Positions 54,158 through 63,111 of a stretch of DNA of 64,000 bases are shown here, piece after piece. The stretch comes from an uncultured Pelagibacteraceae bacterium (GTDB lineage: Bacteria > Pseudomonadota > Alphaproteobacteria > Pelagibacterales > Pelagibacteraceae), in NCBI GenBank assembly GCA_902593405.1, contig CACJIB010000003.1, positions 17,092-81,091 of the forward strand. Direction: 5' to 3'. Made by a program: the position numbers and the translations under genes. The notes beneath the pieces were generated by a model that did not search any database, had not been told where the DNA came from, and saw only the letters and a program-made list of their open reading frames with translations. How positions within the stretch are numbered: position 1 is the stretch's first letter; each line of letters starts with the position of its first letter.

Positions 54158-55365
54158 TTTCTACTTTAGAAAAAGAAATTACTTTTAGATTTTTAAAAGC
54201 CAGAAAAAAAGATGGCTTTTTGAATGTTATATCAATTTTTTCTTTTATTGGCATAAGCCTAGGTGTTGCTGTTCTTATCATCGTAATGTCTGTTATGAAT
54301 GGATTTAGAACTGAATTAATTGACAAGATAGTTGGCTTTAATGCTCATGCGGTTGTTAAACCTTACGATAAACCGTTAGACTCCTTGTCAGATAAAGATT
54401 TTGCTAAAGGTGTTTTATCAAATGACGGAGAAGCAGTTATTTTTCACAAGAATGGCACCAAAGGTGTTTTGCTAAAAGGATATTTAGAAAAAGATTTTAA
54501 AGATCTAGAAATTTCAAATAATGATAGTTTTTTTGGTTCTAAAAATTTAAATGAAAATACAATTTCTATTGGTCGAGATTTAAGTAATATCTTAGGATTA
54601 GATATTGGAGATGAGGTTTCAATTACTTCACCTTCAGGAGTTCAAACCTTAGTTGGGTCTTTACCAAAGCAAAAATTATTTCTTATAACCTCAATATTTG
54701 AAAGTGGATTATCAGAATATGATGAAAATATTGCGTATATAAATTTAAACACTTTAGAAGATTTTTTTGACAAAAATAAAAATGATAGATTTACCGAGTA
54801 TTATTTTAAAGATCCAAAACATATTGAATATCATAAAGAAAAACTGATGAAATTATACCCTGATTCATTTGTATACACATGGGCTGATATGAATAGTTCA
54901 TTATTTTCAGCACTTAAAGTTGAAAGAAATGTTATGTTTATTATTTTATCTTTAATTATTATTGTTGCTGCCTTTAATATAATCTCAGGATTAACAATTT
55001 TAGTTAAAAATAAAACTCGAGATATTGCAATTTTAAAATCTATTGGAGTCTTGAATAAATCTATAATTAAAATATTTTTTCTTGTTGGTGTTTCAATTGG
55101 AACATCAGCAACAATTTTTGGAATACTCTTAGGTGTAACATTCTCAATTTATGTAGAGAACATTAGACAATTTTTAAGCTCTACTTTTAATATTAGTTTA
55201 TTTCCAGAAGAAATATATTTTCTAAGCAAGATGCCCTCAGAAATAAATGTAAATTCTATAGTAATTATAACAATCTGTTCAATATTAATAACAATAATAG
55301 TTTCTATATTTCCAGCGCTTAAAGCTGCAAATATGGATCCTATAAAATCACTGAAGTATGAATAA
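54154..55365 (+). CDS. lolC: Lipoprotein-releasing ABC transporter permease LolC/LolE
   Basis: This 403-aa inner-membrane protein releases lipoproteins to the LolA carrier with LolD. It begins with TTG at 54154, overlapping the proS TGA. Topology: helix at about 20-46 (SIFSFIGISLGVAVLIIVMSV), a large periplasmic domain to about 260, then three helices near 265-290, 310-335 and 365-390. The C-terminal FPALKAANMDPIKSL is typical. A single LolC/E-type gene with lolD is the usual set in many Alphaproteobacteria, implying a homodimeric transmembrane part. Confidence 0.92.
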   Translation: MISTLEKEITFRFLKARKKDGFLNVISIFSFIGISLGVAVLIIVMSVMNGFRTELIDKIVGFNAHAVVKPYDKPLDSLSDKDFAKGVLSNDGEAVIFHKNGTKGVLLKGYLEKDFKDLEISNNDSFFGSKNLNENTISIGRDLSNILGLDIGDEVSITSPSGVQTLVGSLPKQKLFLITSIFESGLSEYDENIAYINLNTLEDFFDKNKNDRFTEYYFKDPKHIEYHKEKLMKLYPDSFVYTWADMNSSLFSALKVERNVMFIILSLIIIVAAFNIISGLTILVKNKTRDIAILKSIGVLNKSIIKIFFLVGVSIGTSATIFGILLGVTFSIYVENIRQFLSSTFNISLFPEEIYFLSKMPSEINVNSIVIITICSILITIIVSIFPALKAANMDPIKSLKYE

Positions 55366-56035
55366 TTTTTTAGAATTAATTAATTTACGAAAAAGTTTTA
55401 CTACAGAAAAAAAAATTAATGTATTAAGAGGTCTATCTAGAAAATTTAGGTTAGGTAAAACTTACTCAATAATGGGACCATCTGGATCTGGAAAATCAAC
55501 TTTACTTAATTTAATTTCATTAATTGATAAACCAACATCTGGTATAATTAAGTTTGATAATCATGAGATAAATTTCAGTCAAAATGAAAAAAATGATTTA
55601 TTTAGATCTAAAAGAATAGGTATTGTATACCAAGAAAACAATCTTCTTTCTGATTTTACAGCATTGGAAAATGTCTATTTTGCTTCTTTATCTCTTAATA
55701 ATGATAAAAAATTAGCATTGTCTAAAGCTGAAAAATTATTAAAAAAAATTGGACTCTCAAACAGATTAAATCATTTTCCCTCGCAACTTTCTGGAGGTGA
55801 AGCACAAAGAGTTGCAATAGCAAGAGCGATTATTAATGATCCTCAAATTATTTTAGCTGATGAACCAACTGGTAGTTTAGACATGAATACGGCTAAAGAT
55901 ATTTTTAAACTTTTGAACAACCAAAAAAGATCAGACAGAATAATTATATTTGCAACTCATAATAGATTTTTTGCAAAAAAAGCAGATTATCTATTGGAGA
56001 TGAGAGATGGTAGTATAAAATCATCTAATGCCTGA
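55358..56035 (+). CDS. lolD: Lipoprotein-releasing ABC transporter ATPase LolD
   Basis: This 225-aa ATPase of the MacB/LolD type powers lipoprotein release. Walker A is MGPSGSGKSTLLNL (near 39-52), the signature motif is LSGGEAQRVAIARAI (near 143-157), Walker B is IILADEPTGSLD (near 164-175) and the switch His is in FATHN. It overlaps lolC/E by eight bases and dnaE by eight bases, so all three are likely coupled. Confidence 0.95.
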   Translation: MNNFLELINLRKSFTTEKKINVLRGLSRKFRLGKTYSIMGPSGSGKSTLLNLISLIDKPTSGIIKFDNHEINFSQNEKNDLFRSKRIGIVYQENNLLSDFTALENVYFASLSLNNDKKLALSKAEKLLKKIGLSNRLNHFPSQLSGGEAQRVAIARAIINDPQIILADEPTGSLDMNTAKDIFKLLNNQKRSDRIIIFATHNRFFAKKADYLLEMRDGSIKSSNA

Positions 56036-59000
56036 ATCTGTTTCACAAAATTTTAATCATTTAAAAATTCATACGCAATATTCAATTTGCGAAGGAGCTG
56101 TTAGAATTGATGATTTGCAGGAATATTCTAAGAAAAATAAAATTAAATCCTTAGGTTTATGTGATACCTCAAATTTATGCGGTGCGCTAGAATTTGCTGA
56201 AAAGATCTCAAAATCTGGTACCCAACCAATAATCGGAACCCAAATTAATTTTAAAATCGGAGAAACAACGGGTTTACTGCCTTTGTTTGCTCTAAATGAA
56301 GCTGGATATAAAAATATAATAGAACTTTCATCTTTATCGTATTTGGAAAACAATGAATTGTCAGATCCACATGTAGATTTTGAATTATTATTAAGCAATT
56401 CCAAAGGTGTAGCTGTATTTTCAGGAACTGTTTTTGGTTTATTTGGAAAATTATTTGATAAAGGAAAGTTTAGTGAAATTGATGAGCTTTATAATAAAAT
56501 TAAAAATGCTTTTGATGATAAATTTTATTTAGAGATTCAAAGACATAATGACCAAAATGAAATTGGATTTGAAAAATTTAATTTAAAAAAATCTTTAGAT
56601 TTGGAAATACCTATTATTGCAACTAATGAAGTTTTTTATTTAGATAAAGAAATGCATGAAGCTCATGATGCTTTAATTTGTATCGGCAACAAGACATATG
56701 TAAACGAAAAAAACAGATTAAAATTTACTGACCAACATTATTTAAAAACTAATTCAGAGATGTCGGAGTTATTTGCTGACTTACCTGAAGCTTTAGAAAA
56801 TAATTATAATTTTCCATTAAGATGTAGTTATAGACCGTTATTTTCTAACCCAATATTACCTGATATTAGCAGTGATAAAGATGGAAATGCAGATAAAATT
56901 TTAAAAAAAGATTCTATAGAGGGATTAAAAATCAAATTTAATAAGATCTTTAATTTAAGTGATGAAGATTTAGAAAATAACAATTCTTATAAAGAGTATA
57001 AGGACAGGCTTAATCATGAACTTTCTATTATTATAGAAATGAAATATTCCAGTTATTTTCTTATAGTTGCTGACTATATTAAATGGGCTAAAAATAATGA
57101 TATCCCTGTAGGTCCTGGAAGAGGTTCAGGTGCTGGCTCATTGGTAGCTTGGTGTTTATCAATTACAGACGTCGATCCAATAAAATTTAATCTTATTTTT
57201 GAAAGATTTTTAAATCCAGATAGAATTTCAATGCCAGACTTTGATATAGATTTTTGTGAGGATAAAAGAGATCAAGTTTTTGAGTATCTAACTACAAAAT
57301 ATAAGGACAGTGTAGCTCACATTATAACATTTGGTAAATTAAAAGCTCGAATGGTAATTAGAGACGTTGGAAGAGTTTTGGGATTATCATATGGATTTGT
57401 TGACAGCATATCTAAGATGATACCTTTTGATCCATCTAGACCACAAAATTTAACTCAGTGCATTGCTGGAGAGCCACGATTACAAAAACTCATAAAGGAT
57501 GATCCTAGGGTAAAGAAACTTACTGATCTCTCACTAAAACTAGAAGGTCTAAATAGAAATGTTGCAACACATGCAGCTGGAGTAGTAATAGCAGATAAAA
57601 AACTCACTGAAATTGTTCCTTTATACAAAGATGTTACTGCAGATTTATTGTTACCATCGACACAATTTGACATGTACTCAGCTGAAAATGCAGGTTTAGT
57701 AAAATTTGATTTTTTGGGTTTAAAAACACTTACAGTAATTAACAATACGCAAAAACTTGTAAGAAAAAAAATTAAAGATTTTGATATAGAAAAAATTAGT
57801 TACGAAGATCAAAAAGTTTTTGATTTAATGTCAACCGGTAAAACAGTTGGCTTATTCCAAATTGAAAGTGCTGGTATGAGAGAAGCCTTAATTCAAATGA
57901 AGCCAAATCATATTGAAGATATTATTGCATTGGTTGCCCTTTATAGACCAGGACCAATGAGTAATATTCCAACATATAATGATTGTAAACATGGAAAACA
58001 AAAACCAGATTATTTACACCCACTTCTAGAAGATATTTTAAAACCAACTTATGGTGTAATTATTTATCAAGAACAGGTAATGCAGATTGCTCAAAAATTA
58101 TCGGGATTTACTGCAGGACAAGCTGATCTTTTAAGAAGAGCTATGGGTAAAAAGAAAAGAGCAGAACTTGAAAAACAAAAACAAGGGTTTATTGCTGGAG
58201 CAGTTAAAAATGGAATAGCAAAAGATGTTGCTGCTGGTATTTTTTTAAAAATTGAACCATTTGCGGAATATGGCTTTAACAAAAGTCACGCTGCTGCGTA
58301 TGCAATTATTTCTTATCAAACTGCGTTTTTAAAAACATATTATCCAAAAGAATTCATTGCAGCATCAATGACAATGGATATATCTAATCAAAATAAGTTA
58401 AGTGAATTTTATGAAGAATTAAAAAGATTAAATGTTGAAGTTGTTCGTCCTGATATAAATGAATGTTTTGAAGATTTTAGAACTATCAATAACAAATTTT
58501 ATTATGCCTTAGGTGGTATTAAAGCTGTAGGTTTTGAGGCAATATCAAATATAGTTCATGAAAGAACTTTAAATGGAAAATTTGTATCTATTCATGATTT
58601 TATAAATAGGGTAAATCCAAAAGATATAAATAAACTTCAATTAGAAGGTTTAGTTAAAGCAGGTGCTTTTGATAAAATAAATACAAATAGACAAGCTTTA
58701 TTTGACTCAATTCCAACCCTGATAGCTAAAAATAAAAATATATTTGATAACAAATCTGCTAACCAGATTGATTTATTCCTAGACGACGAAAATGACCAGG
58801 ATGGTATTTTGAATAAATCTGAAGATTGGAAATTTGAAGAAAGATTATCAAAAGAATTTGAAGCAGTAGGTTTTTTTATTTCAGACCATCCATTAAATCA
58901 ATATACAGAAATTTTTAGTGATTATAAAATAATAGATTATTCAAGTTTTATCTCAAAAGAGGATTTAAAAGATTCTAACATTGCTGCCACATTGTTAAAA

Positions 59001-59444
59001 GTTCAAGAGAGAAAAACTGCAAAAGGAAATTCTTATGCTGTTTTAAAATTAACTGATTTATCAAGTGTGTTTGAACTTTTTATTTTCTCCGATGTTTTAG
59101 AATTAAATAGGGAAATCTTAAAAGAAGGCAGTTCTCTTATATTAACATTATTTAAAAATGTTTCTAATGATGATAATAGATTAACAAGAATTAATGTCCA
59201 AAAAATTGCTTCACTAAAAGAATTAATTAATAGTCCTATAAAAGAGGTTTCATTCAAACTAAAATCCAAAGATCAACTTGAAAAAATATCTTCAATTTTA
59301 AAAGATGAAGGCAAAACTGTCGTAAATATTAATTTAATTAAAGAAGATAATATCTTTCAATTTAGATTGAAAAATCCACGTAAATTAGACAGAAAATCAT
59401 TAAATCTCTTAAGAAATCAAGAAATTCAGGCAATAATTAACTAA
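56028..59444 (+). CDS. dnaE: DNA polymerase III subunit alpha
   Basis: This is the replicative polymerase catalytic subunit, 1138 aa. The N-terminal PHP domain (about 10-280) begins LKIHTQYSICEGAVRIDDLQ with CDTSNLCGALEFAE, a variant where several metal-ligand His of active PHP domains appear to be replaced, as in E. coli. The catalytic Asp pair is in MPDFDIDFCED at 402-412 (Asp404, Asp406). Other motifs are GPGRGSGAGSL near 362 and FNKSHAAAYAIISYQTA near 750. The C-terminal region has an OB-fold. It shares eight bases with lolD. Confidence 0.97.
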   Translation: MPESVSQNFNHLKIHTQYSICEGAVRIDDLQEYSKKNKIKSLGLCDTSNLCGALEFAEKISKSGTQPIIGTQINFKIGETTGLLPLFALNEAGYKNIIELSSLSYLENNELSDPHVDFELLLSNSKGVAVFSGTVFGLFGKLFDKGKFSEIDELYNKIKNAFDDKFYLEIQRHNDQNEIGFEKFNLKKSLDLEIPIIATNEVFYLDKEMHEAHDALICIGNKTYVNEKNRLKFTDQHYLKTNSEMSELFADLPEALENNYNFPLRCSYRPLFSNPILPDISSDKDGNADKILKKDSIEGLKIKFNKIFNLSDEDLENNNSYKEYKDRLNHELSIIIEMKYSSYFLIVADYIKWAKNNDIPVGPGRGSGAGSLVAWCLSITDVDPIKFNLIFERFLNPDRISMPDFDIDFCEDKRDQVFEYLTTKYKDSVAHIITFGKLKARMVIRDVGRVLGLSYGFVDSISKMIPFDPSRPQNLTQCIAGEPRLQKLIKDDPRVKKLTDLSLKLEGLNRNVATHAAGVVIADKKLTEIVPLYKDVTADLLLPSTQFDMYSAENAGLVKFDFLGLKTLTVINNTQKLVRKKIKDFDIEKISYEDQKVFDLMSTGKTVGLFQIESAGMREALIQMKPNHIEDIIALVALYRPGPMSNIPTYNDCKHGKQKPDYLHPLLEDILKPTYGVIIYQEQVMQIAQKLSGFTAGQADLLRRAMGKKKRAELEKQKQGFIAGAVKNGIAKDVAAGIFLKIEPFAEYGFNKSHAAAYAIISYQTAFLKTYYPKEFIAASMTMDISNQNKLSEFYEELKRLNVEVVRPDINECFEDFRTINNKFYYALGGIKAVGFEAISNIVHERTLNGKFVSIHDFINRVNPKDINKLQLEGLVKAGAFDKINTNRQALFDSIPTLIAKNKNIFDNKSANQIDLFLDDENDQDGILNKSEDWKFEERLSKEFEAVGFFISDHPLNQYTEIFSDYKIIDYSSFISKEDLKDSNIAATLLKVQERKTAKGNSYAVLKLTDLSSVFELFIFSDVLELNREILKEGSSLILTLFKNVSNDDNRLTRINVQKIASLKELINSPIKEVSFKLKSKDQLEKISSILKDEGKTVVNINLIKEDNIFQFRLKNPRKLDRKSLNLLRNQEIQAIIN

Positions 59445-59574
59445 ATAATCACTTGTTATATAGAGTAAATATTTGTAAATACTTTCCAAATTAAATTAAC
59501 ACGCACACAGTATTTGGTTTTATACCTCCGGTCCTTAAGTGGAAATTACTGTGGTGGCTTAACCGGGAATAAAT
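59445..59574 (+). promoter_or_regulatory. Structured leader of rpsB-tsf with hairpin covering the ribosome-binding region
   Basis: This 130-base leader contains a stable hairpin just before rpsB. CCGG (59528-59531) pairs with CCGG (59563-59566), and TTAAG (59535-59539) with CTTAA (59558-59562), with a three-base bulge TCC and an 18-base loop. The 3' arm CCGG plus the following GGA at 59565-59568 lies 7-9 bases from the ATG at 59575, where a ribosome-binding site is expected, so the fold would mask it. A weak -35/-10 pair (TTGTTA 59453-59458, TAAATA 59476-59481) gives a start near 59488. The arrangement fits autogenous control by S2. Confidence 0.65.
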
Positions 59575-60384
59575 ATGAAAATACCAAACGTTACAATTCA
59601 ACAATTATTAGAAGCAGGTGTTCATCTTGGACACAAAACTTTGAGATGGAATCCAAAAATGAAAAAATATATTTTTGGAAAAAGAGATTCAATTCACATT
59701 ATAGACTTAACTCAAACGCTAGAATTAACCAAAGTAGCTTTAGAAAAAGTTTATGAAACAATTGCAAATAATGGAAAAATTTTATTTGTATCTACAAAGA
59801 AACAAGCATCAGAGGCAATAGCAGAAGTTGCTAAAGAAACAGATCAATATTTTGTAAATTACAGATGGTTAGGAGGCATGTTAACTAACTGGGGAACAAT
59901 CTCAAATTCAATTAAAAAATTAAAAAAACTGGAAACCGATTTAGTAGCTGAAAATAGAGGTTTTACCAAAAAAGAACTTTTAAAAATGAGTGTCAAAAAA
60001 GATAAACTTCAAAGATCTTTAGGTGGTATAGCTGAAATGAAAAAAGTTCCAGATTTAGTATTCGTTATAGATACTAATTATGAATCTCTAGCTATCGCTG
60101 AATCATCTAAATTGGGAATACCAATTATTGCTATTTTAGATAGTAATTCTAATCCAGATAATATTGACTATCCAATTCCAGGTAATGATGATGCAAGAAG
60201 AGCTATTGACCTTTATTGTAATTTAATCAAAGAAACCATCAACAGCGCAAAAAGATCTATGCCTGAAGTTGAGAAAAAAAAAGATAAAATTAAAGAAGAA
60301 GATAAAACAAAAACTATTCAGGAATTAGATAGGGAAAAATTAGAAAAAAAATTTTCTAAAAATGATAAGGAGAAATTAAATTAA
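59575..60384 (+). CDS. rpsB: 30S ribosomal protein S2
   Basis: This 269-aa ribosomal protein has its usual N-terminus ([24 protein letters not shown]) and core segments [13 protein letters not shown] near 96-108 and [19 protein letters not shown] near 158-176. The family core ends near 225. A further 40 residues of Lys/Glu-rich tail follow. It is the first gene of the rpsB-tsf-frr-uppS-cdsA-dxr run, preceded by a structured leader. It ends with a one-base overlap into tsf. Confidence 0.98.
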   Translation: MKIPNVTIQQLLEAGVHLGHKTLRWNPKMKKYIFGKRDSIHIIDLTQTLELTKVALEKVYETIANNGKILFVSTKKQASEAIAEVAKETDQYFVNYRWLGGMLTNWGTISNSIKKLKKLETDLVAENRGFTKKELLKMSVKKDKLQRSLGGIAEMKKVPDLVFVIDTNYESLAIAESSKLGIPIIAILDSNSNPDNIDYPIPGNDDARRAIDLYCNLIKETINSAKRSMPEVEKKKDKIKEEDKTKTIQELDREKLEKKFSKNDKEKLN

Positions 60385-61235
60385 TGAGTGATATAGAGAA
60401 AGTAAAAAAACTTAGAGAAGCTACTGGTGCTGGTTTTAAAGATTGTAACTTGGCCATTAAAGAGTCAAATGGAGATTTAGACAAGGCAATTGAAATTTTA
60501 AGAGTGAAAGGAATTTCAAAAGCATCCAAAAAAATGTCTAGAGATGCAAAAGAAGGAGTTGTTGTTATTAGTGGTAATGAAAATAAAACCTCAGTAATAG
60601 AAGTAAATTGTGAAACAGATTTTGTCGCAAAAAATAATGATTTTATTTCGTTTGTTAAAGAACTAAGCGAATTAAATAACGATAATAATTCAATTCTTGA
60701 AGATTTAAAATCAGCAAAAATGAAAAATGGCCAAACAGTTGATGAAAATTTAGTTGCTTTGATTGCAAAAATTGGTGAAAAAATCACTATTGGCAAAACT
60801 AAAACAATCATAAATTCTGATGGTTTAAACAATCATTATCTTCATACAGTTGTAAAAGATAATGTTGCAAAATTAGCTGTTATGGTATCACTAGACACTA
60901 AAGATAATTCTGACACAGTTAAAACATTCAGTAAGCAATTATCTATGCATATAGCTGCATCAAACCCATTAGCTTTAGAGTCTAGTTCAATCGATCAATC
61001 TATTATAGATAAAGAACAAGAGTTAGTTACTGAGGAATTGAAAAACTCTGGAAAACCTGAGGATATTGCAAAAAAAATAAGCTTAGGTAAGATGAATAAA
61101 TTTAAAGAGGAAAATGCTCTTTTAACACAAGCTTGGGTAATGGAACCTAAAAAGAAAGTTAAAGATGTTTTAAAAGAACTCTCTATAGCTGATTTAAAAA
61201 TTAAAGAATTTTATAGAATAAAGATAGGAGAATAA
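60384..61235 (+). CDS. tsf: Translation elongation factor Ts
   Basis: This 283-aa GDP/GTP exchange factor for EF-Tu has the N-terminal UBA-like helix set with [37 protein letters not shown] (residues 5-41; seen as [12 protein letters not shown]). The core segment [14 protein letters not shown] is near 74-87. The coiled-coil part is moderately diverged. It directly abuts frr with no bases between them, whereas in most Alphaproteobacteria pyrH lies in this gap. Confidence 0.97.
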   Translation: MSDIEKVKKLREATGAGFKDCNLAIKESNGDLDKAIEILRVKGISKASKKMSRDAKEGVVVISGNENKTSVIEVNCETDFVAKNNDFISFVKELSELNNDNNSILEDLKSAKMKNGQTVDENLVALIAKIGEKITIGKTKTIINSDGLNNHYLHTVVKDNVAKLAVMVSLDTKDNSDTVKTFSKQLSMHIAASNPLALESSSIDQSIIDKEQELVTEELKNSGKPEDIAKKISLGKMNKFKEENALLTQAWVMEPKKKVKDVLKELSIADLKIKEFYRIKIGE

Positions 61236-61787
61236 ATGTTTGATGAGAAATCATACAGCCTTAAGATGGATAAAGCCATTGAGGTATTCTCTAAGGAACT
61301 TTCTTCTCTGAGAACTGGAAGAGCAAATGCTTCGATGTTGGATCTAATTAAAGTAGATGTATATGGTCAACAAATGCCAATAAACCAAATTGGCAGTATA
61401 ACAACTCCAGAACCCAGAATGATAAATATACAAGTATGGGATACTAATAATGTATCGTTAGTAGATGCTGCTATTCAAAAATCTGATTTGGGTTTAAACC
61501 CTCAGATTGATGGTCAATTAATTAGATTACCTGTGCCTGAGTTAAATGAAGAAAGAAGATCTGAGCTAAAAAAATTAATTAAGTCAATTGGTGAAAAATG
61601 CAAAGTATCGATTAGAAATATTCGTAGAGAAGCTAATGAGGATTTAAAGAAATTGTTAAAAGCTAAAGAAATTAGTGAAGATGATGAAAAAAATAATGAG
61701 AAAAAAGTACAAACTATTACGGACAATCATATCAAGACAGTTGACGAAAAAGTATCTTCAAAAGAAAAAGAAATAATGACAATATGA
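61236..61787 (+). CDS. frr: Ribosome recycling factor
   Basis: This 183-aa factor splits post-termination ribosomes together with EF-G. Recognisable stretches are LSSLRTGRANASMLDLIKVDVYG near 26-48, INIQVWDTNNVSLVDAAIQKSDLGLNP near 69-95 (in parts VWDTNNVSLVDAAI), and RLPVPELNEERRSELKKLIK. C-terminal helix is Lys/Glu-rich. It starts on the base after the tsf stop and overlaps uppS by four bases. Confidence 0.97.
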   Translation: MFDEKSYSLKMDKAIEVFSKELSSLRTGRANASMLDLIKVDVYGQQMPINQIGSITTPEPRMINIQVWDTNNVSLVDAAIQKSDLGLNPQIDGQLIRLPVPELNEERRSELKKLIKSIGEKCKVSIRNIRREANEDLKKLLKAKEISEDDEKNNEKKVQTITDNHIKTVDEKVSSKEKEIMTI

Positions 61788-62458
61788 ACCCTTTAAATCA
61801 TGTAGCCATTATCATGGATGGTAATGGAAGATGGGGATTAAAATATAAGAGGTCAAGAAATTCTGGTCATAAAGCTGGACTTAATACAGTTGAAAAAATA
61901 ATAAAAGAATCTCTAAAACAAAAAATAAAATATTTAACTTTATATGCTTTTTCTACAGAAAATTGGAAAAGACCAAAAAATGAAATAAATTATTTGTTTA
62001 ATTTGTTAGAAAATTTTTTAGTAAATAAAATTAATAAATTGCATGAGCAAAATATTAAACTAAAAATAATTGGTAATAAAAATTTGTCAAAAAAACTAAG
62101 TAAATTATTATCAAAATCTGAAAAAAAAACATACTTTAATTCAAAACTCCAAATAAATTTAGCATTAAATTATGGATCTAAAATTGAATTACTTAATGCC
62201 TTTAAAAAAATAAAAAGAAACAACGAAAAAATTAATGAAAAAAATCTTACCAAGCATCTTTTGACAAAAAATATTCCAGACCCAGAAGTTTTAATTAGAA
62301 CAGGAGATACCAAGAGACTGAGCAATTTTTTATTATGGCAATTAGCCTACACAGAAATTTTTTTTGTAAGAAAATTATGGCCAGATTTTAATGAAGTGGA
62401 TTTTGTTAAAATTATAAAAAAGTTTAAAACTATTAAAAGAAATTTTGGTTCGATATAA
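61784..62458 (+). CDS. uppS: Undecaprenyl diphosphate synthase (cis-prenyltransferase)
   Basis: This 224-aa enzyme builds the C55 lipid carrier for peptidoglycan. The catalytic Asp lies in IIMDGNGRWGLKYKRSRNSG (8-27), with KAGLNTVEKIIK next. The conserved YAFSTENWKRP is near 50-60, and the substrate-binding segment PEVLIRTGDTKRLSNFLLWQLAYTE is near 163-188 (seen as LIRTGDTKRLSNFLLWQ). Typical family enzymes have about 240-250 aa. This one is slightly short. It shares bases with frr and cdsA. Confidence 0.95.
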   Translation: MNPLNHVAIIMDGNGRWGLKYKRSRNSGHKAGLNTVEKIIKESLKQKIKYLTLYAFSTENWKRPKNEINYLFNLLENFLVNKINKLHEQNIKLKIIGNKNLSKKLSKLLSKSEKKTYFNSKLQINLALNYGSKIELLNAFKKIKRNNEKINEKNLTKHLLTKNIPDPEVLIRTGDTKRLSNFLLWQLAYTEIFFVRKLWPDFNEVDFVKIIKKFKTIKRNFGSI

Positions 62459-63111
62459 TGCAAAAAGAATTAACCAAAAGATTTTTAAGTTCAATAGTTT
62501 TAATACCATTAGTTTTTTATTGCGTAATTAAGGGTTCTTTAATTTTTAATTTACTAATTTTAATTTTATTTTTTCTCACTTGTTATGAATGGCATAATAT
62601 AGCTAATAAAAAAAAATATTATACTTTAGGTTTTATTTTTTTAATAATTTCTTACAGTTGCGTATATTATATAAGGAATAATGTTTTAGATAATAGTCTT
62701 TTTTTATTTATACTAATTCTTATAACATGCATATTTAGTGATTTGGGTGGATATATATTTGGTAAATTATTTAAAGGTCCTAAATTAACAAAAATTAGTC
62801 CAAAAAAAACTTATTCTGGAATGGTTGGAGGATTTATTTTTCCTTTACTTTTCTCACTTATTTATTTGAAGTTTTCAAATAACTTTGATTTTGAATTAGG
62901 AATTGATGTTAACTTCTATTTGATAAATGTGTTTCTGATTTCAGGAATTAGTCAAATAGGTGATATAATCATTTCTTATTTTAAAAGATTATCAAATGTA
63001 AAAGATACTGGAAAAATTATTCCAGGACATGGAGGTATTTTAGATAGAACTGATGGAATGATTTTTGCATTTCCATTTGCATTGATTTTACTAAAATTTG
63101 ATTTATTTTAA
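62458..63111 (+). CDS. cdsA: Phosphatidate cytidylyltransferase
   Basis: This 217-aa membrane enzyme makes CDP-diacylglycerol from phosphatidic acid and CTP for phospholipid synthesis. Six to seven helices are seen. The family signature near the C-terminus is SYFKRLSNVKDTGKIIPGHGGILDRTD (about 170-196; seen as KRLSNVKDTGKIIPGHGG), and an Asp-rich FSDLGGYIFGKLFKG segment is near 93-107. It is shorter than E. coli CdsA (285 aa), probably missing N-terminal helices. The start overlaps the uppS stop, and its stop overlaps the dxr start. Confidence 0.93.
   Translation: MQKELTKRFLSSIVLIPLVFYCVIKGSLIFNLLILILFFLTCYEWHNIANKKKYYTLGFIFLIISYSCVYYIRNNVLDNSLFLFILILITCIFSDLGGYIFGKLFKGPKLTKISPKKTYSGMVGGFIFPLLFSLIYLKFSNNFDFELGIDVNFYLINVFLISGISQIGDIIISYFKRLSNVKDTGKIIPGHGGILDRTDGMIFAFPFALILLKFDLF

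Noticed and set aside
60356..60832. 158-aa ORF on the - strand across rpsB and tsf
   Set aside because: Antisense shadow of elongation factor Ts. Ser/Phe-rich composition comes from the Lys/Glu-rich sense strand.
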